Source of the DNA: Desarmillaria ectypa
Taxonomy: Eukaryota; Basidiomycota; Agaricomycetes; Agaricales; Physalacriaceae
DNA: 64,000 bases
Direction of reading: 5' to 3'
Assembly (NCBI GenBank): GCA_030407005.1
Contig: JAUDYN010000008.1
Span: forward strand, 2,170,001 to 2,234,000
This document shows positions 1 through 15,739 of this stretch, one piece after another. The notes under the pieces are model-generated. The model was not told the DNA's origin. It made no database searches and saw only the letters and a program-made list of their open reading frames with translations. Each line of letters opens with the position of its first letter. Position 1 is the stretch's first letter. Both the position numbers and the translations under genes were made by a program.

Positions 1-392
1 CAACGTTCTTCTTCGACTCCCTGTCAAATTGTTCCTCCGTGATCTCAATGCCCTCGTCAATGTTTGCCGGTCCTTGGTGTCTGCGTTGACAATGTTGGTA
101 TTGACCACATGTAAAAGGAGCCTGACACTCACGGTTTCCTCGCTAGAGCCATCACAGCCTTATTCGTCGGTACCAATACCGTCAACCGGGAATTCTCGTC
201 CTCGAACATCTTACTCAGTTCCAGTTCACGAGCGTAAGAGTAGAAAATGGACGCAGAGGATTCGATGGTCAACAGGTCGCTGAGAAGCGGCTTGGTCGTC
301 GTCAGGGGGGTGTAATCGGAGTTCATGGGTACTTGCTCTCCAAGGGCAGATATGAAAGGTAGAGCGAAGAAGGAGAGAACGGAAAGACGCAT
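1..392 (-). CDS. FAS1 (fasciclin) domain secreted protein, 5' part only
   Basis: The gene starts at 392 and runs off the left edge of the window. The protein begins with a hydrophobic signal peptide (MRLSVLSFFALPFISALGEQ). It continues into a fasciclin-type region in which a hydrophobic stretch ends in TVLVPTNKAVMALARKP. One 52-nt intron (81-132, GTGAGT...GCAG) joins this to HQGPANIDEGIEITEEQFD, the pattern seen in fungal single- or double-FAS1 proteins of the secretory pathway. Such proteins are thought to act in adhesion or wall/ER functions, but the role here is unknown. It lies 233 bp downstream of the left glucoamylase and on the same strand. A relic of this coding region occurs at 4425-4585. 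Confidence 0.8.
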
Positions 393-625
393 GGATGTAG
401 TGATGATAGGTAGGAAGAGTACTGTCTGAGGTCATTTATTTGGCTGCAGCCATGAGCCTGCCGTCTCGGCTTCGTAGACATGTTCCCCACGAGCCTGGCA
501 AGTATATTTTCCATTCATCCACCGGTAAACGGTTGTTTCCATTCTCCGGTACATAGTTATTACAGGTTCTTTTTGCAGAAACGGGTCACAAACAGAGTCA
601 TTCAGCAAGGAGAGGCTCAAACTTA

Positions 626-2798
<2,173 letters not shown>

Positions 2799-2842
2799 GT
2801 CTGTAGTCAGGTCTTGGTTACTGACCAAAGAGCTGAGGCGAC

Positions 2843-2848
2843 TTTATA
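2843..2848 (-). promoter_or_regulatory. TATA box of left glucoamylase
   Basis: TATAAA on the minus strand, 45 bp upstream of the start codon at 2798. It lies inside the near-identical tract shared with the right copy. Confidence 0.6.
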
Positions 2849-3778
2849 GCCACGCCCAGGCGAATAATTATTGAAATAAATATCGGAGCAGTGTACGAAA
2901 TTGATAGGCAACAAGAAAAGCGAGATCAGGTGAACGAGAAAAGCTTATGGTCTTTGGCGCGCTGAAGGATGGCATCATAGCAGGCACACGTATTACATGT
3001 GGAGGGAGGACAAGTGACTGGCCTGTTTTCAGGTAAAATATGCCCACTCAATAAGCCTTTTACAACATATTACTTCCAGCGGACGTCAGCACTTGCAGCA
3101 GGTGGCGCCGAAAGAAAGACGACGGTGGCGGACTTTGAAAAGTAGCTTAAACCCTGCGAAATGGCGTCCGCTTCCGACATATTGGTTCAACAGAAGCTGA
3201 CCGGTCTTTAGGTGAACTTCACCCGGAAACTGTAAAACTGTTTCGACGTGCCAGCGGATGCAGGATCATATAGTGAAGAAAGGGGAACGCAATGGTTGGT
3301 ATGACTTGGCAAGCCCCGGTCAGGAAATTTGGCCCACACCTGGGACCCTGCCCAGAAGCACCGAGGCTGCTGATTCTTGAATTTGAACACATGGATACGA
3401 ATCGATGATTCTTGCCCCCGTTGTGTAGACTTGAGCGCTTTCTGACCATCAGTTTCTCATTTAGGACTTAAAACCTGCGTGTTCTTTCGCATGTCCCATT
3501 ATTAGTCATTACCCAAACCGTCAACCCTCTTTGAGTTTATAGTCACTTCGGCTGAACCTGGTTTGTTCGCAAAGGAGGCTGAGATATCATATTGACAACG
3601 AGTTATATTAGACAATACCTCGTCCAGTCACATCCAGTTTTCATGCATGTGATACGGCAACAGTAGCCCCACAAGTGGGAAAGTATAATAATAATTTTCT
3701 AGACCTGAAGACAAAGGAGACAAGAGAACGTGGTGGGAAGAAGAACAGGGAGATTCGGAGGACGAGCACCGATAACCC

Positions 3779-4411
3779 TTAAGAGTGAAACAGATCGATA
3801 TGCGGGGTTCGAAGAATAAGAACGTGTGGACTGGTTACTGGAATCTTGTGCCATCTTTGAACCGAGGTAAATATTTCTGCGGGTTGTCTTCTCCAACTTA
3901 TGCCTGCTCGTAGTTTACGGGATGACGGGATTCCAATCACCGACCCCGATTTCTATCCATCTGATGTCCTTTGTCCTGACCATGTAATCGAATCTGTGTT
4001 TTGTCAGTCTTCTCAATGAACACAATCTAGCGACGGCATACCTCTACTTCAAGAGCGAATTGCCGTCATGCGTGAGGTTGGTTTTGTACTGTGCAACGTG
4101 AGACAAATATTGTCTTTGTTCCGGACAGGCTACTCACATTTACCGTTCAGGGTTTTGACGGATCTTTCAAGGGATTCTTGGACGAGTTTCAGCGCCGCTA
4201 CAATGGTGATGGCACGGCTCTAGATTTAGTGGAGATGTTCATAGAAACCTTCCCTTCTTCAAGGACGAGCATTAACTAGAAGAAAGGAAAAGTCAGTTTT
4301 TCGTCTCTCAACGACGTGCTGTCTGTTGATGTGCAGCAGTTTGTATGTAGAAACAGGCGCATATCCTTATCGCGGAAACATGGGCTGCTTTTTACCCATC
4401 ATCCCCGGACG
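3779..4411 (+). pseudogene. Qng1 (queuosine salvage) pseudogene fragment
   Basis: This is a decayed inverted copy of the middle of the intact Qng1 gene at 5443-6936. It begins inside the equivalent of exon 3 (VWTGYW motif, then an intact donor) and covers exons 4 and 5. It ends early in exon 6, just after the region equivalent to AETWAAFYP. The intron bounded by GTGAGACA and TTCAG is still recognisable. Disruptions include TGA and TAG codons where exon 4 of the intact gene reads QSSQSNEG, and a small deletion near the exon 5 FPSFRDE motif. Both ends are missing, so no Qng1 function is possible. Confidence 0.85.
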
Positions 4412-4424
4412 TATGTCGCACCCA

Positions 4425-4585
4425 ACAGTTCACGAGCGTGGAAGTACAATATGGATGAAGAGGATTCGATGGTCAATAAATCGCTGAGGAGCGGCTTAGT
4501 CGTCGGGCGTGTATTCGGAGTCCACGGGTACTTGGTATTGCTCTTCAAGGGCAGCCTTGGCAGACATGAAAGATAGAGCGAAGGT
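4425..4585 (-). pseudogene. FAS1 gene relic
   Basis: About 160 bp align with the 5' coding part of the FAS1 gene (221-371) in the same orientation. Shared stretches include AGTTCACGAGCGT, GAGGATTCGATGGTCAA, CGCTGAG and AGCGGCTT. Indels break the frame. It abuts the end of the Qng1 pseudogene within about 15 bp, so it probably marks an old rearrangement junction. Confidence 0.75.
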
Positions 4586-5442
4586 CAGAATCAGTGTTGA
4601 GTCAATTGTTCAATGTTTATGTTACACGTAAGAGGTACCATGTCACGAATACCTTGATATGGCACTTTCCAGCTCTCAGAATGGGAATGTTCTATGGCTG
4701 GAACTTACTAGGACTCTGGCGAAACTGTCGCACAACGAGTGTTATTTGTGTTCAAGCGAGATGAAGATACACAAACCGACATACTTATTAAGCCTATCTG
4801 TGTCTGGAAAATGATACAGATTTACATACAACGAAGTGGAAACTCAATAGGTGCTTTTGAAAGTCGATGTGTCGAGCCTCGCAGTTGTGTGAGGCAAGGG
4901 GCATCGGAGTTCTTTAGCCATAATATTTTCTTGACTGTTGGCCTTACCGCCGCGATGAATGCATGACAAACACGGCGTTAGCGAATGTGTTGACACCTCG
5001 GCGGTTTGACCTGTGGCGTTGATTGTGTATTGCTGCCTCACTAAAAACCGTTCGTTCAATGTCGAACATTGAAAACTCAATATCTAAGAACACAAATTTC
5101 CACGTAAAAGTAATGCCCCGAAAGCCCAGCACTGGAGAAAAGGTATTCAATGCTTACTATCTTTTCGATTAGCCGCGTGGGCGAAACACCAGCATCATCA
5201 CTGCCTGGGATCGACAGGGATAAGCCGAAGCCTTGCCGGCACGGGAAGGTGCCGCGACATAGCTTCTAAACCCAGTCCTTTACGTATGGGGATCGAATAC
5301 TGAACGTTGAACAGTCGTGATCTACGGCTAACCATACGAGGTAAGAAAATTTCCACATTTGTTTCTAGACTATTCAATATCGGAGCAATAATAATAACAG
5401 CCAACAGTGCGCAGAAGTAGACACTATGGCAGTTGGAGAGGA
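4586..5442. other. Gap between the duplication arms
   Basis: No gene is recognised. Short open frames occur on both strands, but none has family motifs or consistent splice structure. This is the loop between the inverted arms and the downstream region of Qng1. Confidence 0.5.
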
Positions 5443-6936
5443 TCAGTACCAAATGCTTCTCGTACGATGACATGGTATAATGTCGTCCGTCTGAATTCCC
5501 TCGATCTTTTCCTCTCCTCTTTCGATTTTCTTCGCCAGATCCCAGAGGAAAAAGTCAATTACAACGCTACTGATCAGTTCACCTTCATCTCCCTCCCTCA
5601 GTTTTATGATCTCTTCTCTGATACGCTCTACAGCAACGATGCTTGCAGCACGTAAACTTAGTTCCTCCCTGGATCCGGAGGGCATATAGGTGCCTTTTCG
5701 CAGTAAATGGACTAGTGACAAAGGGTACGACAAAATCTTCAAGTGGTGCAGGATCTGTGGTACGCGATAGTCCGCAAACATAGTCAGCTGATGGATTTGA
5801 GCCCCGCGAGGTCCTGGAAAGATTGGATGTGGCAAGTCCAGGGACGACGGGTAGAAAGCAGCCCATGTTTCCGCAACAAGGATCTGCGCCCTTTTCCACA
5901 AACAAACTGCAACACATCAACGGACGGTACGTCATTGAGAGACGAAAAACTGACTTTTCCTCTCTTCTAGGTAATGTTCGTCCCTGAAAGAAGGGAAGGT
6001 TTCTATGACCATCTCCACTAAATCTAGAGCCGTGCCATCACCATTGTAGCGGCGCTGAAACTCGTCCAAGAATCCCTTGAAAGATCCGTCAAAACCCTGA
6101 ACGGTAAATGTGAGTAGCCTGTCCGGAACAAAGACAATATTTGTCTCACGTTGCACAGTACAAAACCAACCTCACGCATGACGGCAATTCGCTCTTGAAG
6201 TAGAGGTATGCCTTCGTTGGATTGAGAAGACTGACGAAACACAGATTCGATTACATGGTCAGGACAAAGGATATCAGATGAATAGAAGTTGGGGTCGGTG
6301 ATTGGAATCCCATCGTCCTGTAAAGCTACGGACAGACATAAGTCAGAGGAAACAACCCGTGGAAAGGTTTACCTCTATTCAAAGATGCCACAAGACTCCA
6401 ATAGCCGGTCCACACTTTCTTATTCTTCGAACCCCAAGCTTCTTGCCATTCGACGCCGTACCGATCCGTTTCACCTTCCTTCTCTGACCAAAAGCTGAAA
6501 TTCAATGACGAGATCAAGAATATCCAGTTCAGTACAGCCTTGTTCGAAGGATCGGCAGCATCGTGCGGTTCCGGAGGACAAATATGCAAAGGGTGTGTTC
6601 GCCATGTACGTGGTGTATAGGACTCCGCAAGAAGCTTATCGTGTATCTAAACATATGTTGGAAGATGTTATATGGACGATGAAAAAAAAAAAAAACACCG
6701 ACATGACGTGCAGCGGATTTTACGCCGTCTTCGCTAATTTGGACTATATTCGTGCGCTACAGGTGCATCAGATGCTTGGAACTAGATGGACAGGGGCCAG
6801 CTCGACGTACGCTGTATGCCCATTTGGCGCTTTCGATGACTGGATTGACGCGTTCAGAATCAGAATATATAAGCTCATCCTTTTCTTCAAATTCTGGAAT
6901 GCTGAGAGGAGCAGGCGCTTCGAGTTCTACAGCCAT
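5443..6936 (-). CDS. Queuosine salvage protein (Qng1/DUF2419 family)
   Basis: The family releases the queuine base from queuosine 5'-phosphate so that it can be reinserted into tRNA. Six exons (6811-6936, 6703-6756, 6373-6646, 6150-6325, 5955-6096, 5443-5906) give 411 residues, with all junctions in phase. Diagnostic stretches in order are NPVIESAKW, QISEDGVKSAARHI, LNWIFLISSLNFSFWSE, VWTGYWSLVASLNRA, IPLLQERIAVMREVG, LVEMVIETFPSFRDE, KRAQILVAETWAAF, LTMFADYRVPQ, MPSGSREE, IDFFLWDLAKK and the C-terminal HRTRSIWY. The length is near the family's usual size. The start is the first ATG in frame with NPVIES. A partial decayed copy lies at 3779-4411. Its 5' side faces the right glucoamylase over a 2.2 kb gap. 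Confidence 0.93.
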
Positions 6937-8166
6937 TGATCGCGTCTCCACGTACGTGTTACTAATGTGTACGTGAGTTAGACACCAAAAATTGCCAGAG
7001 TTACGGTTGAGCGCTGAGCGTCAGGAAGTTGTAAAGTGAAAAAATAAAACCAAAGCTGCGGAGTTTGTCTGTTTGTCGACGAGGTGAACAGAGTAGAAGT
7101 AGTGATGTTTCGGACGTCAGAGATTGACATCATGAAATTTTTGCAGTCCTCCGTTCCGTTACCGGCCCGAAGTCCGATCTGCACAGCCTGTGGTTCCGGC
7201 AACTCCCATTTAAGGGACGACCTCCAAAGGATATGTCTACTCCATCCTACAATTCCCCCTGACATTATCATTTCTTGAAGTCGTGATTTTGACCGAAAAA
7301 TTTTTCAGCGACAGAGATTAAGCATCTATGATTCAACCCGTTACAGCATGCTATACACGAATCATGCGAGTGTTAAAGAGATACTGTAACTCAGATCGCG
7401 TCTACGTTTTCGGAATATATATTTAGTCTCTGGTGAGCAGAATGCCACTAAAATATCTATTGTGACACTTTCATCTTCGATAGGAGTAAGGCGTACTTTA
7501 CGAAAAAATGTGTGCTAATGCATACTGAATCATGATGCTTCCGGAGAACAATTTATCGTTTGACACAGTATACTTCCGTCTCCTCCTCCTCTCGGTATAT
7601 CGACGTAGCTGGAGTTGCGACGATGATTACAACGAAGCAAGTTTTCTGTTTCCTCGACCGTGACGTATTCTCTATCTTAATAGCTTCGCTACCCTCAAGT
7701 TCGAGCTCGAGGCCGCTTCCCATGTCTTAGCTAGGATAGCTCGATGGACCTTGTTCGGTGAGTACGACTGTCTCTCGGTATGGGCGCTTAGGTATATCTC
7801 GTCGAGAGCTAACCTGCTCTCCTCACGATGAAGGCTTGGACGCCACACTTTCGGGAAGGGCCTATCACAATTCTTGATGCGTTTGAGGTCCCTTCTGGGC
7901 CTCTGGTAGTAGGACATGCATTTGTCTCGGATATCCTTGATCCGTAAGCTTCCTGACTGTTCGATAATTTGTTTCCGTCGTGTGTGAGTCCACGTGCGAC
8001 GTAGAATACAGTAACGGTCGTATGAGATGTTGGCTGCGCTTCATCTGGGCTAGTTATGTTGTATCTCCGGCTGTAAGCTTTGCGGGCATTTAAATCATGC
8101 ATGGCGCGGGGCAGTGGCTTGGATTTCATGGTGTGGTTGTTACTCGAAGGTTGTCCGTGCTCGTCC
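6937..8166. other. Unique segment of the right arm
   Basis: No gene is recognised. Open frames of 60-106 codons occur on both strands without motifs. The homologous left arm lacks this segment (junction at 3778/3779), so it is either lost on the left or inserted on the right. It holds the Qng1 promoter. Confidence 0.5.
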
Positions 8167-9136
8167 TCCTCTTCTTTTTCCCTCTACTCTTTCGTCTCCC
8201 TTATCTTCAGATCCAAAAAGGCATCATTATACTTTCTCACTCGGTGGCATAAGGCCCAGATACTAGTAATTGTCAGTGGGGCTACTGTTGCCGTATCACA
8301 TGCATGAAAACTGGATGTGACTGGACGAGGTATTGTCTAATATAACTCGTTGTCAATATGATATCTCAGCCTCCTTTACGAACAAACCAGGTTCAGCCGA
8401 AGTGACTATAAACTCAAAGAGGGTTGACGGTTTGGGTAATGACTAATAATGGGACATGCGAAAGAACACGCAGGTTTTAAGTCCTAAATGAGAAACTGAT
8501 GGTCAGAAAGCGCCCAATTTTACACAACGGGGGGGAGAATTATCGATCCGATATCCATGTGTTCAAATTCAGGAATCAGCAGCCTCGGTGCGAAAATTCT
8601 GAGCGAGGGTCGCTGTTGTGTAAGGTGCGGGCCCGGAAATTACAGTTAGGACCGGCGCTCACGATTCATGCCAACCGTTGCGTTGCTATTCCTTTTTGTT
8701 ACGTCTTTCAGTATCTGCTGATACGGTGAAAGAATTTTACCTCCGGGTGAAGTTCATCTAACCGATATCCAGACCAATACCCCGGAAGCCTGACGATCAC
8801 CCCGCAGGTTCAGCGACTTTTCAAAGTCTGCCAACATTCTCCTCGTTCTTTTCGATCAACTTTCGGTGCCCAGGGGCCGTGGAGTAGCTGCGAGGGCTGA
8901 CCTCTGCTGACGAAGATACGTTGACAAAGTCTTCTTCAGCGGCAAATGTTTCCTTAATACAGAATAGTCACTTGTCCTCCCTCCACATGTAATACGTGTG
9001 CCTGCTATGATGCCATCCTTCAGCGCGCCAAAGACCATAAGCTTTTCTCGTTCACCTGATCTCGCTTTTCTTGTTGCCTATCAATTTCGTACACTGCTCC
9101 GATATTTATTTCAATAATTATTCGCCTGGGCGTGGC

Positions 9137-9142
9137 TATAAA
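9137..9142 (+). promoter_or_regulatory. TATA box of right glucoamylase
   Basis: TATAAA, 45 bp upstream of the start codon at 9187. It is identical in the left copy. Confidence 0.6.
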
Positions 9143-9186
9143 GTCGCCTCAGCTCTTTGGTCAGTAACCAAGACCTGACTACAGAC

Positions 9187-11358
<2,172 letters not shown>

Positions 11359-11749
11359 TGGATTTGTGAATCGGAGAATGTTTGCTTCATATTTGTGCAA
11401 GAATAATCTGTGACGACTATAAGAATTGAAAAAAATCGTTTACGGGTAGCGGAATGGAACTAGCAAAATGCCCTTAAAACTTGTGGCAACTTACCAGACG
11501 AGCGGACTGGTCCCAGTGCCAAAGGCTTAGGGATTGGCCAAATGCTGCCGCCGGACAAATGGCCTAAGTGCTCTTTTTACCTACTTACCATCACCATGAC
11601 CAAGTATCTTGCTGTTCTCTCTGAGTAATATGTAGTTCCACGAAGTAATAGACCGGCCACGAACATTGCCTTCCGTCTCTTCGAAGCAGGGCTGGCCCAA
11701 AATGAAGTATGCATTAAACAAATACGACACCGATTTCCTCAGCGGTTTC
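11359..11749. other. Convergent intergenic region
   Basis: It lies between the stop of the right glucoamylase and the stop of the WD40 gene and holds the 3' ends of both. I see no gene. It has no counterpart beyond the left glucoamylase stop, so the inverted repeat ends here. Confidence 0.5.
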
Positions 11750-13986
11750 TCAGTCACTCGACTCATCTTCGGACTCCGAATCAGAATCTGGCGACCACCT
11801 TCGAATTTGAAAGGGATCTGCCGTACCCTCCGCTCTTAAAATTCTGAGGATAATAGTCAGTGTAGTCAAGGATGGCCGTGCTGGACACGTACCCATCGAA
11901 TAAGGATATAGTGCTGCTTTCAAGGTCTCCAGAATCTACCGGCTCAATCCCCGTGAGAAGATTATGGACACTGACGTCTTCTTCATGCGTGCTCTGTTCC
12001 GACAAAGACCGGACTTCGGTAGACGTGGATTCGAGGCCATCCGAGAAGGGTGTTGAAGGTGTAGCAGAGTGAAGGAAGATATAGCGCTCAATGCCGCATG
12101 TCATGATGTATGGAAAATTCGGATGTACCAGAGTTGTGTTGACGATGGAATTGTGCCCTTGACATCGTGAATATGTAAGCTATACATGCCACGCGTGGCT
12201 TAATTACCTGTAAGTCTAGACAGAGGTGCCTTAATATTGACTGGGACATATCTGGGCTCATGCATGCCGGCAGCGTAACCTATCGGCGCGTTTCATGTCA
12301 GTAAAAGAGTGCAGTAGATAGATCACGCGGATCACCAGTCGTGTCAGCAAAAATCGTGTTGCTACACCATTCGTCAGGGTCCACTATCTGCCTTCGTTCC
12401 ACAAGACTTGATATCGATGGAATCTTCCATAAATATGCGCAGAAATCATCCGATCCTGCGCAATAGAAGTCATCATTGTCGAATCCTAAACCACCGAAAG
12501 AGCCATGCTGTTATAACTTGAGAGACTTGCTGACCAAAGACAATAATAACGGACTTTGATTGTGCATGAGTTGGAGTATGTGCGTTGTCCAGGGAGTATC
12601 GGTGAGCCGTCAGGGAGAGCTTGGACACTACAGAGGGCAATTGGATTAGGATCGGACAGCGAGTATATTGTGGGATAATGATGCTACGATATATTGAGAA
12701 TCGGAGTCGAGAAATTTGGGAAAGTCTACACTTACCAGTATAGTGACTGCCAGCTTTGTGCCTAAATCAAAATAGCCCGTAAGTGTCACAATCATGTATG
12801 AATTAGAGGATGTACTGACCATCACGATCGAAAGTGATGCTACTAGATTCGGGATTACTCAAATGAGCTATAGATCCCTTTGATATTTTGGTGTTAAACT
12901 CGTTGACGTGAGTAGTCAGTTATTTCCCCCAAGTTTGATGCATTACCACTTGAACAACACCTTGATTCATGCGCTTATTCTCAGGGCCGAAGCCTAGACG
13001 CACGTCGCGTAAACATACTGTGCCCTTCGAATCACAGGAGGCAAAGATATTCTCCATTGTAGGATGAAATTTGACATCGCAGACCTCGGTTTGGGCCTGG
13101 ATGGTATCCCGTGCTCGTGTCGTAGGGTTGCGCCAGGTTCGCTCGTCATGCAGTATAATACGTCCACTCTCGCTGAAACACCATTTGAGTTTATTGCGAA
13201 ACACAAGGGGAGTGTCGGCTCACCTTGCGCTGAGAAACACTTCGTCTTGAAAAGGGTGGCACGACAAACTACGAATAGTATTCTAACAGCAAAGAAGCAT
13301 CAACACCCAATCTCACATAGTTTGTCCGTCCACATACATGGTAAGATAAACTGTCTAATGGCCTTTCAGCATTGGAAGATCGCGGTAGCTGGAATTGCGT
13401 CGCGTCAAACTTGTGTATCATGTTATCAGTTCCACCACTATAAGGGGAAGATATGAGGCATACTTTGCAATCAGATGCGAATAAAAATTACTAACGAGAA
13501 CAAGTATTTGTTTGAAGCAGAAAAGGCCAGCGTGAAGATATTCCTCTGTGCAGCATTGATGGTGGATTAGCTGAGACTGGATTACCAATAGAACTAACTG
13601 TATGTCCGACACATGTATGACGGGGGTGTGATATGTCATCTTGATGAAAGTCCCAAATATGGATGTCAAGATCTGCCATAAGAATCAGCGGATGTATGCG
13701 CCAATTTGAAGTGAACCAAGCGCACCGTCGCCACCACTCGCGAGGAACCTGGCTCCATTTGATGAAAAGGCTAGATAATTCACACACGATGTATGTGCAG
13801 AGAGCTTCCTACAGTAGTACGCGATTCGTGAATCCCTTCTTCACTGTAGTATGCAGCTCATTAGAAACAATACCTTGAATAAGGTAAACCTTTGTAGAAC
13901 ATCGATTCAATTATTTGATTTCGAGACCTGCTGAGCTGAGCAGGCCCTAGTACACTGGGAATAAAAGGGTGCTGTCGGCGGGACAT
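11750..13986 (-). CDS. WD40 repeat protein, DDB1-CUL4-associated-factor-like
   Basis: A many-exon gene encodes a beta-propeller resembling DCAF-type receptors of CUL4-DDB1 ubiquitin ligases. In order I read MSRRQHPFIPSVLG, FYKGLPYSRKLSAHTSCVNY, FLASGGDDLDIHIWDFHQDD, NIFTLAFSASNKYLFSGGTD, SLSCHPFQDEVFLSASESGR, TEVCDVKFHPTMENIFASCD, GTVCLRDVRLGFGP, SITFDRDGTKLAVTI, HYPTIYSLSDPNPIALC, AGSDDFCAYLWKIPSIS, GHNSIVNTTLVHPNFPY and CGIERYIFLHS. A last 51-nt intron (GTACGT...CTCAG) leads to a short final exon ending in the acidic tail SPDSDSESEDESSD. That ending is preferred over reading straight through to 11781. The start lies 105 bp from the divergent ssr4 start. The DCAF role is inferred from family resemblance. 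Confidence 0.82.
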
Positions 13987-14091
13987 GATGGTTCGCGTCG
14001 AAGGGTGGTGACGGCATTGCTAAGTGGCTGTGCAACCGGCATATGCCGACTAAGGTTTCTTCCCACCACCACCAAGGCACTCCTGCTCGGA

Positions 14092-15397
14092 ATGGCCAGT
14101 CAACTCCAGCTTGCACAGGCAGAGGGACTCTGCCTTCGTTATCCTGAGAATTTGGGACTTCATCGTGAGGTCAGCTTCGAGTCAGCAATCAACATGCTTC
14201 TACGCGCCATTCAAATGGCCACAACGATGCCTTTTACCTGGGGATTTATTGACAAACCGCAAGGTATGCTCTACTCATGCTGCGCCACTTTTCTCCATCT
14301 TACTTATGTCAGAGGGCCAGGCCATTCTTATCTTCATTCCCAATCATTCTCCGTTTCCGAATGACGGCATAAGATATTTGGAACAAGAAGTTAAATACAC
14401 TATACCAGCTGGCATGCGGGTGTGTCTATGTAGTGATGCTTTGTTATCTGACACTTGATATTCTCTCAGGAACTCGAAGTACATGAAGCGAAGTTTGGTT
14501 TCGCTCCGGGTGTCGATCAGACAGCATGGCGTGTTCGTAGGCGGTACCGTCTTATAAAAGGCGGTCATCCACAGCTCATTTTTATGCATTACTCGCGTGG
14601 CCAAGCAATAGGTCAGCCATAACCTAGCTTTATTTCCATTTCTCAACTCTTTCCAGCTGTTCCTCCACAATTCATGAACCAACCAATCCGCGTCTACCCT
14701 CTCCGGCCTGTTACTGAACCCGCAGTTTTCGTATGCGGAGACAAGGCAGGGCAGAAGGTATATCCCCCTGGGATGGCGCCAGGACCCAACGTTAGTATGG
14801 GGATAGGTATGGGTATGGGCATGAACATGCAGCAGCAGCAGGCAATGCTGGCTCAGCAGAACAACAGTATGGAGATACTTGAACGGAAAAGGGAGCGGGA
14901 GCGTGTACGAGATCGAGGCGCGAATATGGCTGCAGTATGATCCCGTTCTCCTACCTAGTAAGCATTAGGCTGATCTTTTGGCAGCGACCACCTCCACGCA
15001 TCGAAGAAGAAGACTCAGGCGATGAAATTGATATGATTTCTACGAAGGCGTTGGCTCTCACACGATACCGTCGAAATCACGATATCATGAATGCGGTTTT
15101 CAAACATGCAGCTTACGGGGGCAAACACACTCCTACACTCCCCCCTCCGTACTCGATCTTCAACAAAGCAGAGTTGGGAGAGAAAACGGTTCGTGTATTT
15201 TCCCAGATCAGGCAGCCTACTTAAACACTTTTTAGAATCAACTCTCGGCTGAGATTGCAGCTCTCAAAGCTCGGGCCGTTGAACGAAATGCAGCAAAGGC
15301 CTTGGCGGAGCAGGAGCGGCTGCAACAAAAAGCAACGCTTGCTTTTGATATTGGTGATGTCTCTATGGAGAATCTCTCAGATTCCATTGTGGTGTAG
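14092..15397 (+). CDS. ssr4: SWI/SNF and RSC complex subunit Ssr4
   Basis: This is a nuclear subunit of SWI/SNF-type chromatin remodelling complexes, known from fission yeast and other fungi. Six exons (14092-14263, 14313-14419, 14470-14611, 14657-14934, 14985-15188, 15236-15397) give 354 residues in phase. The conserved N-terminal Ssr4 domain is seen as MPFTWGFIDKPQEGQAILIF, then WRVRRRYRLIKGGHPQLIF and MHYSRGQ. The middle is Met/Gln/Gly-rich (GIGMGMGMNMQQQQAM), followed by a basic RKRERERVRDR stretch. The C-terminal region holds the second signature (ALALTRYRRNHDIMNAVF) and a final coiled coil rich in Ala and Glu. It shares a short 105-bp divergent promoter with the WD40 gene. Another SWI/SNF subunit gene, SNF5, lies at 35154-36931. 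Confidence 0.85.
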
Positions 15398-15739
15398 AGT
15401 GGTACTGTACTTCTATTTTGTAATCTAGCTGTCTGATATTATTGGTATCCCTCTGGAATCCAGCATTGCCAGCCTTGTCACTTGACCGCGACGAGCTTCC
15501 ACCAATCTGTCGGGACGGCTATCCTTGCGCTATTCCGGATTCGCGTCTTTTTATATGTTCTTTGCATGTCACGCGAATAGTCCGATCAGCATGATCTCTG
15601 GATCATTCTCGGTGGCGCGTGCAGAAGAAGACCTCTAGCATCATCTGATTTTCGCCCGTGCATCTACGGACCGCTGAGCCAGTTTATAACGTTTGCATGA
15701 GGCTATGGCTGAGTGACGCTGTTACCTTTCTATTGCAGC
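15398..15739. other. Upstream region of alpha-galactosidase
   Basis: A 342-bp intergenic stretch between two plus-strand genes. It holds the ssr4 3' end and the alpha-galactosidase promoter (TTTATAT at about 15549). No ORF is recognised. Confidence 0.4.

Noticed and set aside
8780..8805. CCCCGG and CCCCGC (SYGGRG-type CreA sites) upstream of the right glucoamylase
   Set aside because: The degenerate hexamer is expected about once per 256 bp on two strands, and these sites fall in a diverged part of the arm without clear counterparts. They are too weak to annotate.
11753..11783. WD40 protein ending at 11781 with ...SNSKVVARF
   Set aside because: A clean 51-nt intron (GTACGT...CTCAG) gives a better final exon with an acidic SPDSDSESEDESSD tail and stop at 11750.
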